Part shown: positions 8,176 to 16,171 of the stretch, piece after piece | Layout of the letters: the number at the start of each line of letters is the position of its first letter | How positions within the stretch are numbered: the first letter of the stretch is position 1 | Assembly: GCA_900469445.1 (NCBI GenBank) | Contig: UBXM01000033.1 | Location: forward strand, 69,732 to 133,731 | Reading direction: 5' to 3' | Origin: Hyphomicrobiales bacterium | GTDB taxonomy: Bacteria; Pseudomonadota; Alphaproteobacteria; Rhizobiales; Rhizobiaceae | Length of the DNA stretch: 64,000 bases | Notes under the pieces: generated by a model | The model's database searches: none | What the model was told of the DNA's origin: nothing | The model's input: only the letters and a program-made list of their open reading frames with translations | Made by a program: the position numbers and the translations under genes

Positions 8176-9942
8176 TCAGGTCCAGCCGGCCATACGCCAG
8201 TAAAGATCGCTCGGTCTTGCTTCCGGGGCGTCCGCTTCAATTCTGGCTTCGCCGGCTCTGTATCCGGCTGCCTTCTCTGCTGCCGTCATCGTCTCGCCAG
8301 CTATTTCCTCGCCATCGGCATCGTCCTGCGGCGGCTCGTCTTCCTGCGGCGGCTCGTCGCCAAAGCTGTGCTGCTGTGAGGATCCGTCCTGTTCCTCGTC
8401 CTCGATCGCTTCGATCGGCTGGGCTTTTCGCTGTTCCTGCCGTGGCTCGTCTTCGCCGGGCGGATAGGCGGCCACATAAGGCCAGGGCAAAACCTCTCGC
8501 GCCTGCGCGGGCAGGGCGCCTGCAGCACCCGCCATGAGGGCCATTTGTTGTTCTGCCGGCTCTGCTCTGGCTGTGGTCGCGGCCAGTCGCGTAACATCCG
8601 AGGCGCTGCCATTGGCGGTTTGCGCGGCAACCGTTGTCGGATTGTTTTGGGAAGGAGCTGGTGAATTCTGGCTGCCGGTGACGCGTTGCTGTTCGACAGG
8701 CTTGTCGTCTGCTGCCGTTTGACCGGCAGGCGGCGCGCCCGGTAGATGTGCAGTTTCCGGAACATCGATTTCGGAAAGTGCTGTCGCCAGCCAGGTCGCC
8801 AGTTTCAGCAGCGTCTGGTCGGAAAGGGCCGACCAGAGCCGTGCGGGAACCGGAATGTCCAGCTTGAACATTTCAACCGCAGTGCGCGCGAGGGCCTGCA
8901 TCTCTTCCGGTTCTGCTTCGGTTGCCTGCTGCGCCGCTTGATGCGCCGCGACCTGAACCTGATTGCCGGTCATGGTCGAAGCCGCGCCGGATCGGCCCGG
9001 ATTGCTCTCGGGCTGGACGGCGCTCGCCTGCCGCATCTCCAGTGGTGGGGCGGCCTGCGAAGCCGCCTGCCTGGCTGCTGCCGCCACCTCGCCTTGGGCG
9101 CTGCCCGCAAGGCCGGGTGTGATCTGCGAATGTGCCGACCCGGCAGGTGCCGCAGTGCCGCCCGCTTGTCTCGATAATTGCTCCGGTTCGATGATCTGCG
9201 GCACCGACGGGGTCGAGGACGGTGAACCCGTTGGCCGCTGGTTTTGCCCCTCCATCGCCTTCGGCAGGGCGTCGTTTCCTGCCGGCCGACGAGGGGCGGC
9301 AATCGGTTCATCGGCCGAAACCGTGATGGCATGACCCGTCTGTATTGTTTGGCTAGCCTGACCCGCCTGACTTGTCGGTGCAGTTGTCGGGCCGCCGCCT
9401 TGCGGAATGCGCGGGGCGTTGGAGTTCAGCGGTGTATCCGCGCTCGCATTCTGCCGATAAAAGCTGACGACGGTTTTTGTGGCGAGGTCGCGCTGGGCGA
9501 TGTTCGCGGCTTCGAAATGAGCGGCAAGCCGGGCAGCCGTCGGCCCGGAAGGTTCCTTCAGGATCTCGGCCATCAGCCGCAGGGAAATGCCCTTGACGAT
9601 CTGGTTGAGAAGCCGCTCCACATTCGCGATTTCCTGAGGCTTCAAAGCCTGCACCGCTTCAAAGAGGCGCGCCGTGTAATCGATCAGCGTCTCGTTTTCC
9701 CGACGCGGCGTCTTCAGCAGCTTGCCGATCGTTTCGGCAAGGATAGAGGAGCCCTGCGCCAGTTTGAGCTGGGCCGACAACGATGCGGCATCAATGCGCG
9801 CGTTTGAAAGGATGTCCTCGCTTGTCTGCTGTGATTGCGAGGCGTGTGCTGACACAGCCACACGGGCGGGGTTGACCGCCGTCTGTGCCTGGCTGTGATA
9901 ATCTGCAGTCGAACTCAACGCGGCACGAACGGGTGGCAGCAT
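8176..9942 (-). CDS. Large Ala/Pro/Gln-rich protein, unknown function
   Basis: 588 residues from the ATG at 9942, chosen because GGAG lies six bases before it; an ATG four codons upstream lacks this. I do not recognise the protein. An N-terminal folded-looking part (about 40-170, with helix-forming text such as the ERLLNQIVKGISLRLMAEIL region) is followed by about 200 residues of low-complexity Ser/Thr/Pro/Gln/Ala. A second ordered block is at about 340-400 (MFKLDIPVPARLWSALSDQT), and the tail is acidic and Gln-rich. It has no signal peptide or membrane helix. The layout recalls hook-length control proteins, but the diagnostic C-terminal FliK domain is not seen. A CtrA-like site lies upstream. 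Confidence 0.7.
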   Translation of the reverse strand: MLPPVRAALSSTADYHSQAQTAVNPARVAVSAHASQSQQTSEDILSNARIDAASLSAQLKLAQGSSILAETIGKLLKTPRRENETLIDYTARLFEAVQALKPQEIANVERLLNQIVKGISLRLMAEILKEPSGPTAARLAAHFEAANIAQRDLATKTVVSFYRQNASADTPLNSNAPRIPQGGGPTTAPTSQAGQASQTIQTGHAITVSADEPIAAPRRPAGNDALPKAMEGQNQRPTGSPSSTPSVPQIIEPEQLSRQAGGTAAPAGSAHSQITPGLAGSAQGEVAAAARQAASQAAPPLEMRQASAVQPESNPGRSGAASTMTGNQVQVAAHQAAQQATEAEPEEMQALARTAVEMFKLDIPVPARLWSALSDQTLLKLATWLATALSEIDVPETAHLPGAPPAGQTAADDKPVEQQRVTGSQNSPAPSQNNPTTVAAQTANGSASDVTRLAATTARAEPAEQQMALMAGAAGALPAQAREVLPWPYVAAYPPGEDEPRQEQRKAQPIEAIEDEEQDGSSQQHSFGDEPPQEDEPPQDDADGEEIAGETMTAAEKAAGYRAGEARIEADAPEARPSDLYWRMAGWT

Positions 9943-10066
9943 CGCATGCTCCATCTGTTATCTGCGACGGTGGAACAGTTCGGCCAGGCTTGTGGGTATG
10001 GTGCGGCTGCGGCCGCGACGCCTCATGGCGGGATAATGCCGATTGACAGACGCTAAACGAGAATGG

Positions 10067-10081
10067 TTAACGGCAGGCTAA
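10067..10081 (-). promoter_or_regulatory. CtrA-like site upstream of the 588-residue protein gene
   Basis: On the minus strand TTAG-N7-TTAACCAT, one mismatch from the CtrA pattern TTAA-N7-TTAA and carrying the extended TTAACCAT half. It lies about 125 bases before the start codon at 9942. Confidence 0.3.
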
Positions 10082-10176
10082 TTTGCTTGACGATGCCATG
10101 GTATGGATATCGGCAGGCCGCGATTGCCTGCCTGCCGCCATGGTTGATGCTGTCGTATCGAGCGCTTTGATGCCGC

Positions 10177-10800
10177 TCAGCTATGCGCAAAAATATCCGT
10201 TTCTTCCCATCCGAGAAGATCGAGTTTCGCACGGGTCGGCAGGAATTCGAAGCAGGCTGCAGCAAGCTCCGTCCGGCCGTCGCGGATCAGCCGCATGGTC
10301 AGCTTGTCGCGCAAGGCATGCAGATGAAGCACGTCTGAAGCCGCGTATTCAAGCTGCGCCTGCGACAGCGTCTCGGCCGCCCAATCCGTCTGCTGCTGGG
10401 CTTTGGAGATATCGACTTCGAGCAGCTCCCTCAGATTGTCCTTCAGCCCATGGCGATCCGTATAGGTCCGCGTCAGCCGCGACGCGATCTTGGTGCAGAA
10501 GACGGGCGTGGCTGTGACACCAAATGTATGGAAAAGCACGGCAATATCGAACCGGCCGTAGTGGAATATCTTCTGGCGCGACGAATCGGCCAGCAATGCG
10601 ACGAGATTCGGCGCCTGATCCTGTCCGGCAGCAATGCGGATAACGTCAGCCGTGCCATCGCCCGACGATAATTGCACAACACATAGGCGATCACGCCGGG
10701 GTATCAGGCCGAGCGTTTCGGTGTCGATTGCGATCGCGCCCGTGTAACGGGCCGCCGCCACCGCCGAAAGGTCTCCTTCATGGTAGCGAATTTCCGCCAT
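10177..10800 (-). CDS. Ribonuclease D-like 3'-5' exonuclease (DEDDy)
   Basis: 207 residues from the ATG at 10800, preceded by GGCAGGAAT; the reading frame runs further upstream without family sequence. Exo motif I is DTET (D26, E28), motif II is around FHYGRFD, and motif III is YAASD, giving the DEDDy set. It is about half the length of E. coli RNase D and lacks the C-terminal HRDC domain. This short single-domain form is common in alphaproteobacteria. A role in 3' RNA trimming is likely, but the target is unknown. Confidence 0.85.
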   Translation of the reverse strand: MAEIRYHEGDLSAVAAARYTGAIAIDTETLGLIPRRDRLCVVQLSSGDGTADVIRIAAGQDQAPNLVALLADSSRQKIFHYGRFDIAVLFHTFGVTATPVFCTKIASRLTRTYTDRHGLKDNLRELLEVDISKAQQQTDWAAETLSQAQLEYAASDVLHLHALRDKLTMRLIRDGRTELAAACFEFLPTRAKLDLLGWEETDIFAHS

Positions 10801-10921
10801 ATTCCTGCCTTTCCAAGCATTTGAATCGATATTGGCTATAATCCAGCTTTGCTCCTGGCGATATAGTGATGATGCCGGACATGATTTCATCATTTTGGGC
10901 AAATGCTCAGCATTGCACCTA

Positions 10922-10939
10922 ATGCATTGCTGCAATGCG
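10922..10939 (+). promoter_or_regulatory. Upstream element shared with the second CCUCCUCCC RNA
   Basis: ATGCATTGCTGCAATGCG, containing the perfect dyad GCATTGC-T-GCAATGC. The same element (ATGCATT-N-CTGC-NN-TGCG) occurs before the RNA at 46800-46918, with the -10 box beginning 33 bases further on in both. It probably binds a common regulator at about -62 to -45. Confidence 0.6.
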
Positions 10940-10948
10940 CCTAACCGG

Positions 10949-10977
10949 CTTGGCGAGCATGCCGGTATTGGCATATA
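10949..10977 (+). promoter_or_regulatory. Promoter of the first three-hairpin RNA
   Basis: -35 CTTGGC (10949-10954), 17-base spacer, -10 CATATA (10972-10977). This is close to the rhizobial housekeeping pattern CTTGAC-N17-CTATAT and predicts a start near 10984. Confidence 0.6.
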
Positions 10978-10983
10978 TATTGC

Positions 10984-11108
10984 TCATCGAACGACGCACT
11001 CCTCCTCCCAGTGTCGTTCGATACGGATCGACAACATCCTCCTCCTCCCAGTTGTCGATCAAGTTTAAAGCCTGGCGCATCCTCCTCCCGCGCCAGGCTT
11101 TTCGCTTT
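10984..11108 (+). ncRNA. Three-hairpin sRNA with CCUCCUCCC loops (alpha-r14/'cuckoo' type)
   Basis: Three consecutive stem-loops present the anti-Shine-Dalgarno string CCTCCTCCC in every loop. Stem 1 is CGAACGA..CACT with AGTG..TCGTTCG, loop 11001-11009. Stem 2 is GATCGACAAC/GTTGTCGATC, loop 11036-11050. Stem 3 is AAAGCCTGGCGC/GCGCCAGGCTTT, loop 11079-11089, followed by T-rich sequence as the terminator. Loops of this kind can pair with ribosome-binding sites of many mRNAs. The family name is from memory (rhizobial alpha-r14, 'cuckoo' RNAs). A second copy lies at 46800-46918. Confidence 0.85.
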
Positions 11109-11279
11109 TCTGGAGGTTTTTTCCTTAAAAGATAGTCGAATAGCAGGACGTGGGTCGTGTAGCGCGATTGCTTCACATGCACCCTCTCAACTGCATTCAT
11201 CCTCGACCCTTTATGCTTGCAGCGCCCCGCGCCGCTCATGCGAGCTTTGCCGGGCGCCACAGCCGTTTCCAGGTCGTGA
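11109..11279. other. Gap between sRNA and Ldh-family gene
   Basis: No gene or clear structure is seen between the sRNA terminator and the stop codon of the dehydrogenase gene. Confidence 0.5.
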
Positions 11280-12272
11280 TCAGCGCAGGGCGTCGATTGC
11301 CTTGAGAACGTCGTCCTCGATCTCGATCCCGTTTGCCAGTGCATCAGCCCGCAGGCCTTTACCCTTGCGACCGGGAAGCCGTACGCCGTCCTGCTTTGCC
11401 ATCTCTTCGGCAAGCCCCGCCATACGCATGGCTGTGCCGCCGCCATTGGCTGCGTCAGGGTCTATCGCGATGATCGTGTGACCGAGTGCCGGCGGCGGAC
11501 CGTTTTCGTCAAAGAGCGAACTTGCCTCATGGGAGAAGTTTGCGCCTGCAAGGCCGGCCGAGAGCACTTCCACCATCAGCGCCAGTGCAGCGCCCTTGGC
11601 GCCGCCGGAAGGCGCCATGGTGCCTTTAAGCGCAGCAGCGGCATCGGTGGTGGGGTTTCCATCGATGTCGAAGGCCCAGTCGTCGGGAATGCTCCTTCCC
11701 TTCTGGTGGGCTTCCATGACCTTGCCGCGTGCGACTTTCGATAGTGCGAGGTCGATGACCATGGGATCCGCATTGGCGACGGGGACGGCAAACGCAATCG
11801 GATTGGTGCCAAACAGCGGATTTTTGCCGCCCCAGGGCGCCATGGCTGCAGGCGCGTTGGCGAACATCATGGCGATCAGGCCCCGTTCGGCAAAACGCTC
11901 CACGGTCAGCGCCATCACGCCCGCATGATGCGAGCGCCCGATTGCGGCAAAGGCGATGCCCTGTTCGCGGGTAATGACAGGAAGTTCCGCGACAGCGAGA
12001 TCGAGTGCGGGATAGGCAAAGCCATGCGCGGCGTCGATCGAGAAGACTGCAGGACGAGGCCGCGAGAGCCGTGGCGCGGCGGCGCCGTCCACCTTACCGG
12101 TGCGAACCTGTTTTACATAGGCCGGCACGCGGCGCAGGCCGTGGCCGGATTGGCCGGCGGCTTCTGACTGAATAAGTGCTCGGGCGACGGAGAGGGCTGT
12201 CGAGGGCAGAACGCCATTATTTTCGAAGATGCCGTGAACCAGCATCTCGGCTTCGCTCAGTGTCATATGCAT
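11280..12272 (-). CDS. Malate/L-lactate dehydrogenase-family (Ldh2/AllD) oxidoreductase
   Basis: 330 residues. The N-terminal SGHGLRRVPAYV region and central GRSHHAGVMALTVERFAERG and NPLFGTNPIAFAVP strings are those of the NAD(P)-dependent family that includes ureidoglycolate and malate/lactate dehydrogenases; this fold is unrelated to classic MDH. It is probably cytoplasmic, oxidising a 2-hydroxy acid. No neighbouring pathway gene points to the substrate. It lies downstream of tonB on the same strand but is separated from it by a large nested palindrome. Confidence 0.88.
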   Translation of the reverse strand: MHMTLSEAEMLVHGIFENNGVLPSTALSVARALIQSEAAGQSGHGLRRVPAYVKQVRTGKVDGAAAPRLSRPRPAVFSIDAAHGFAYPALDLAVAELPVITREQGIAFAAIGRSHHAGVMALTVERFAERGLIAMMFANAPAAMAPWGGKNPLFGTNPIAFAVPVANADPMVIDLALSKVARGKVMEAHQKGRSIPDDWAFDIDGNPTTDAAAALKGTMAPSGGAKGAALALMVEVLSAGLAGANFSHEASSLFDENGPPPALGHTIIAIDPDAANGGGTAMRMAGLAEEMAKQDGVRLPGRKGKGLRADALANGIEIEDDVLKAIDALR

Positions 12273-12284
12273 GGGAAAGGGGGT

Positions 12285-12351
12285 CCAGAAATTCCGTGTT
12301 GAAGCGAAAGACCGAAGTGATCTGGCTTTCGCTTCCAGGCAGAATTTCTGG
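12285..12351. repeat. Nested perfect palindrome between tonB and the Ldh gene
   Basis: Outer arms CCAGAAATTC (12285-12294) and GAATTTCTGG (12342-12351) enclose inner arms GAAGCGAAAG (12301-12310) and CTTTCGCTTC (12326-12335). Each arm pair is 10 of 10. It may end tonB transcription or be a copy of a rhizobial intergenic palindrome. No T-run follows. Confidence 0.75.
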
Positions 12352-12369
12352 CCGGATCCCTCTATGCGG

Positions 12370-13299
12370 TCACTTGCACTCTACTGGCTGAGTGAGTGAG
12401 CTTGCAACACCAGAAGGCGGCGCCGGAATTGGCGAGGCCTTGCGAATGGCGGAAGTCACATAATCGTCGATCTGCGCGCTGCCCGAAGAACGGGAGACGG
12501 ATACTCGCCCGATATTGCCGCCGTTGTCGAAGCTGAAGCTGACGGTCACGACACCCCTGTCACCGCCGGGGCAACGACGCGCGCTGCGGGCAATCTTTGC
12601 CCTGACCCGCGTCATCCACTTTGCCGGAGAGACCGACGACGTGAAGACGGAGCCCGTCGACGACTGGCTGGCGGCGTTCCTATCCGATTGCCGGACCTGT
12701 GCCTTGGCCTGGGCCATCTCCTTCTGCGCCTGCTGCTGTTGCGGCTTGCGGCGTTCGACTTTCTTTACGTCTTTCTTCGGCTCAGGCTTCTCGGCGACTT
12801 CCGGCGGTGGCGGAGGACGCACGATCGGCAGCGGAACCTCGACATTCTCGAGCGCCGCAGTCATCTGCTGCTCAAGCGGATCGGGTTCTTCGATCGGCTC
12901 CGGCGGCGGCTCGGGCAAGGGCTCTGCGATTTCAGGCTCCGGCGGGGTCGGTTCTTCTTCGACGACCTCTTCGGGCGGCGGCTCGACCGGATCCGGGATC
13001 GGCTCGGGCTCCTTCTGGACCTCCTCGACCGGTTCAGGCTGCTCGCTGTCCACCTTCTCGGAATCGGCCATATCGGGAGAAATCTGTTCCTCCTCCGTGT
13101 TGACGGCTTCCGGTTCTGGTGCAAGTTCGATCATGATCGCCGCCGGCGGGGCGCTGTCCGCCTCGGTGATCGGTTCTTCCTGCATCAGCAGCGCCGCGGC
13201 AGCGATATGCGCGCTCAACACCAGAACGCTTGCACCGGTCCAAAGCGAAATCTCGCCGATCTTCTGTACGCGATTGCGATAGGGGGCGGCAGGGTTCAT
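12370..13299 (-). CDS. tonB: TonB-family energy transducer
   Basis: Carries proton-motive energy from ExbB-ExbD to outer-membrane siderophore and haem receptors. 309 residues: short cytoplasmic N-terminus, one membrane helix at about 18-37, a long Glu/Pro-rich periplasmic spacer (about 60-170), then a Lys/Arg/Gln stretch and the TonB C-terminal domain from about 225 (VVTVSFSFDNGGNIGRVSV). Its start overlaps the exbD stop by four bases. Third gene of exbB-exbD-tonB. Iron control is expected, but I cannot point to a definite Irr or RirA box. Confidence 0.93.
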   Translation of the reverse strand: MNPAAPYRNRVQKIGEISLWTGASVLVLSAHIAAAALLMQEEPITEADSAPPAAIMIELAPEPEAVNTEEEQISPDMADSEKVDSEQPEPVEEVQKEPEPIPDPVEPPPEEVVEEEPTPPEPEIAEPLPEPPPEPIEEPDPLEQQMTAALENVEVPLPIVRPPPPPEVAEKPEPKKDVKKVERRKPQQQQAQKEMAQAKAQVRQSDRNAASQSSTGSVFTSSVSPAKWMTRVRAKIARSARRCPGGDRGVVTVSFSFDNGGNIGRVSVSRSSGSAQIDDYVTSAIRKASPIPAPPSGVASSLTQPVECK

Positions 13300-13799
13300 G
13301 GCGACACTCCCGCGGCGGGCGCCGGCGGTTGCGAAGGCTCATCCGAAGCAGCGGGTTGGGCCGCAGGAGGCGCCGCGCCAGGCAGCGTCTCCAGGCCGAC
13401 CAGCGCTATCTTCAGATATCCGGAATTGCGCAACAGGTTCATCACTTCCATGAACTGGCCGTAATCGACGGCCTTGTCGGCGCGCAGGAAGATGCGCGTA
13501 TCCTTGTTGCCGCTGGTGATCGTGTCGAGCTTGGCTGCCAGCTGTTCGCGGGCCACCGGATCATTGCCGAGATTGAGCGTCAGATCCGACTGGACAGTCA
13601 GATAAAGAGGCTCTTCCGGCCGCTGTGCAGGCTTGGCACTCGATGCAGGCAGGTCGACATTGACGTCGACCGTGGAAAGCGGTGCGGCGACCATGAAGAT
13701 GATCAGGAGAACCAGCATGACGTCGATGAAGGGCGTCACGTTGATCTCGTGGTTTTCCTGTAATTCTTCGCCGTGATGTTCCCGAATGCCGCCGGCCAT
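13296..13799 (-). CDS. exbD: Biopolymer transport protein ExbD
   Basis: Proton-channel subunit of the Ton motor. 167 residues with one N-terminal membrane helix preceded by INVTPFIDVMLVLL, where Asp (in PFID) is the conserved proton-carrying residue, and a periplasmic ExbD/TolR domain. It lies between exbB (4-base gap) and tonB (overlap). The C-terminal tail from about 145 is Pro/Ala-rich. Confidence 0.95.
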   Translation of the reverse strand: MAGGIREHHGEELQENHEINVTPFIDVMLVLLIIFMVAAPLSTVDVNVDLPASSAKPAQRPEEPLYLTVQSDLTLNLGNDPVAREQLAAKLDTITSGNKDTRIFLRADKAVDYGQFMEVMNLLRNSGYLKIALVGLETLPGAAPPAAQPAASDEPSQPPAPAAGVSP

Positions 13800-13803
13800 G
13801 GAT

Positions 13804-15111
13804 TTATTCTCCAGCCATGAGGGATACCGGGGCCGACTTGCGGCCGCCCGGCGGTACCTTGCGGAAATCGAGGTCGCGGCTCACCAGTCGCTCGACGCCG
13901 CTGGCAGCATCGGCAAGCAGCTGGCGATAACCGGTGACGGAGCGGGCGAAGAGATTGTAGATCACCACGGCCGGAATTGCGGCGACGAGGCCTATGGCGG
14001 TTGCCAGCAGCGCTTCGGCAATGCCGGGTGCGACGACGGCAAGGTTGGTCGTCTGCGTTTCGGAAATGCCGATAAACGAGTTCATGATGCCCCAGACGGT
14101 GCCGAACAGGCCGACGAAGGGAGCAACCGAGCCGATCGTTGCCAGAATTCCGGTGCCGCGGGCAATGCGGCGACCGGCAAAGGCTTCGATGCGCGACAGC
14201 GAAGATCCGACGCGTTCCTTTACGCCATCGCCTTCGACGTGGTCGAGCGCGTCTGCAGACATCTTCATCTCTTCAGCAGCAGCCTGCAGCATGTAGGCGG
14301 CCGGGCCGCCACGTCCGGCAGAAGCATCGACGGCTTCTGCAAGCGTGCGGGAATTGCGGATGATCTTGATGATCCGTCCTGCGCGGGCGCGGGCGCCGGC
14401 AAGTTCAAGTGTCTTGACCAGCCACACGGTCCAGGTTGCGAGCGAGGCGATGGCGAGCCCGATCATGACGCTCTTCACCACCCAATCCGCCGCCATGAAC
14501 ATGCCCCAGGGGGAGAGGTCATGCGGAATGGCCAAGGCCGGGGCTTCTTCCTCGGCCGGGGCAAGATCGGTTACCGTTTCCTGCGGGGCCTGCGCCTGGG
14601 CGGGAGCAGGATTTGCGCCGTTTTCGGCAGGCGTCGAAGATTGTGCAGGCTGCGATGCGGCAGGAGCGGTCGCTTCGGGAGCGATCGACGGTTGAGCCTG
14701 GGCCGGCGCTTCATTCGTCGGAGCAGCCGGGCTGGCCGGAGGAGCCGCAGGCGTTGAAGGCGTTGTCGGCGCAGTGCTTTCCGCGGGAGCAGAGGGTGCT
14801 GCCGGAGCCTGAGCCGTTGATGGCGCGGTGGTGGATGGCGTCGATGTCGAAGGAGCGGTTCGGCCCGTGGTCGGGGCCGCAGGGGAGGGCGAAGCGGGCT
14901 GCTGTGCCGAATTGTCGGTCTGCGGCGCGGCCGTCGGCTGCTGACCAGCAGGCTCGGATGTCTGGGCCATCGCCATCGCGCTCAACAGCGCGAGCGCCGC
15001 AGCCGTCATCCCGAGATGTTTCGCAGCCTTCACAAGGCGGCGGTTTCCGGTGGCGGCGGGGATAAAGGCAGCAGACATTTCAGGCGATACTCCGACTATT
15101 GCCGAAGGCAT
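13804..15111 (-). CDS. exbB: ExbB-like MotA/TolQ/ExbB proton channel with long N-terminal extension
   Basis: 435 residues. A hydrophobic stretch near residues 30-48 looks like a signal peptide. About 140 residues rich in Ala, Pro, Thr and Ser follow, then the MotA_TolQ_ExbB domain from about 205 to 420 with three membrane helices (for example the GILATIGSVAPFVGLFGTVWGI segment). E. coli ExbB is about 244 residues, so the extra half is the periplasmic low-complexity region known from alphaproteobacterial ExbB. First gene of exbB-exbD-tonB. Confidence 0.93.
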   Translation of the reverse strand: MPSAIVGVSPEMSAAFIPAATGNRRLVKAAKHLGMTAAALALLSAMAMAQTSEPAGQQPTAAPQTDNSAQQPASPSPAAPTTGRTAPSTSTPSTTAPSTAQAPAAPSAPAESTAPTTPSTPAAPPASPAAPTNEAPAQAQPSIAPEATAPAASQPAQSSTPAENGANPAPAQAQAPQETVTDLAPAEEEAPALAIPHDLSPWGMFMAADWVVKSVMIGLAIASLATWTVWLVKTLELAGARARAGRIIKIIRNSRTLAEAVDASAGRGGPAAYMLQAAAEEMKMSADALDHVEGDGVKERVGSSLSRIEAFAGRRIARGTGILATIGSVAPFVGLFGTVWGIMNSFIGISETQTTNLAVVAPGIAEALLATAIGLVAAIPAVVIYNLFARSVTGYRQLLADAASGVERLVSRDLDFRKVPPGGRKSAPVSLMAGE

Positions 15112-15285
15112 TTTTGCCGGCTCGGCATAACATCATCCAGTCAAGGCAGGCCTTGAGGCCCGCAACAGACTTTGCTGCTATGCGATAATAAACATGACTA
15201 CAAATGGCAACTAATAAATCTTGAGTGAAGCTACCAATTTTATCTTCATGATGCCGAAAACAGTTGAAAGCAATGCAAGCTGCCG

Positions 15286-15313
15286 ACTGCGCCATGCTAA
15301 AATGGCGCAGTCA
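15286..15313 (-). terminator. Hairpin beyond kduD
   Basis: GACTGCGCCAT / ATGGCGCAGTC, 11 bp with a short A-rich loop, 30 bases past the kduD stop. There is no good T-run, so termination here is uncertain. Confidence 0.45.
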
Positions 15314-15343
15314 GGCTTTGTACCGGACGTTCGTTTCTGAGGC

Positions 15344-16102
15344 TTAGCGGGCCAGCCAGCCGCCATCCACCGGCAGGACCGTGCCATGGATATAGTCCGA
15401 CGCCGAGGAGGAGAGGAAAACGGCAGCGCCACCGAGTTCCTCCGGCTTGCCCCAATGACCGGCAGGAATGCGGGCGAGGATGGCGGCATTGCGGTCAGGG
15501 TCGTTGCGCAGGGCTTCGGTATTGTTGGTCGAGAAATAGCCGGGCGCAATCGCGTTGACGTTGATGCCCTTGCCCGCCCATTCGCAGGCCAGAAGCTTAG
15601 TCAGGCCGGCAAGGCCGCTTTTCGATGCCGTATAGGACGGAATTCGGATGCCGCCCTGGAAAGAGAGGAGTGAGGCGATATTGACGATCTTTCCGCCTTT
15701 GTCGGCTGCCACGAGGCGTCGTGCAAAGGCCTGGGAAAGGAAGAAGACATTCTTCAGGTTCACGTCCATCACCGCATCCCAGTCTTCCTCGGTGAAATCG
15801 AGAGCATCGGCGCGGCGGATGATCCCGGCATTGTTGACCAGGATATCGGCGCCGCCGGACCATGCGGTGGTTTCGTCGAGAATGCGTTCGATCGGTTCGA
15901 GCGTGGAAAGATCGGCCTTGATGGCAAGGCTTTCACCACCCGCAGCGCTGATTGCTGCCTCCGTCTCCGCCATCGATGAGCGTCCAACCAGCGCAACCTT
16001 GGCTCCTGCCTGGGCAAGCGCCACCGCTATAGCCTGGCCGAGACCGGTATTGGCGCCGGTGACAATCGCTGTCTTGCCGGTCAGATCGAACGAAATAGCC
16101 AT
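15344..16102 (-). CDS. kduD: 2-dehydro-3-deoxy-D-gluconate 5-dehydrogenase (KduD)
   Basis: NAD-dependent short-chain dehydrogenase of pectin/uronate breakdown, 252 residues. The cofactor motif TGANTGLG is near residue 13, NNAG near 90, and the catalytic Ser with YTASK near 155. Strings such as SFQGGIRIPSYTASKSG, NVNAIAPGY and the ending VDGGWLAR match KduD closely, more so than fatty-acid FabG. The start is the ATG at 16102 because GGAGG sits just before it; a GTG four codons upstream falls on the ribosome site itself. No other kdu genes are adjacent. Confidence 0.88.
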   Translation of the reverse strand: MAISFDLTGKTAIVTGANTGLGQAIAVALAQAGAKVALVGRSSMAETEAAISAAGGESLAIKADLSTLEPIERILDETTAWSGGADILVNNAGIIRRADALDFTEEDWDAVMDVNLKNVFFLSQAFARRLVAADKGGKIVNIASLLSFQGGIRIPSYTASKSGLAGLTKLLACEWAGKGINVNAIAPGYFSTNNTEALRNDPDRNAAILARIPAGHWGKPEELGGAAVFLSSSASDYIHGTVLPVDGGWLAR

Positions 16103-16116
16103 GAAAACCTCCACAT

Positions 16117-16149
16117 AAGAAAACCGCCGGGGATTTCTCCCCGGCGGTT
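16117..16149 (-). terminator. infB terminator
   Basis: AACCGCCGGGG / CCCCGGCGGTT with a six-base loop. On the minus strand it is followed by TTTTC. It separates infB from kduD. Confidence 0.88.
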
Positions 16150-16171
16150 CCTAACATGACAATTATCAAGC

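Noticed and set aside
11001..11089. Repeated CCTCCTCCC strings considered as a CRISPR array
   Set aside because: The repeats are only 9 bases, sit in hairpin loops with non-repeated stems and end in a terminator. No cas gene is nearby.
12515..13282. Ser/Gly-rich plus-strand frame opposite tonB
   Set aside because: Direct mirror of the Pro/Glu-rich TonB spacer, not a protein.
15112..15343. Irr or RirA iron box before exbB
   Set aside because: The region is AT-rich with loose TGA...TCA pairs, but none was convincing enough to call.
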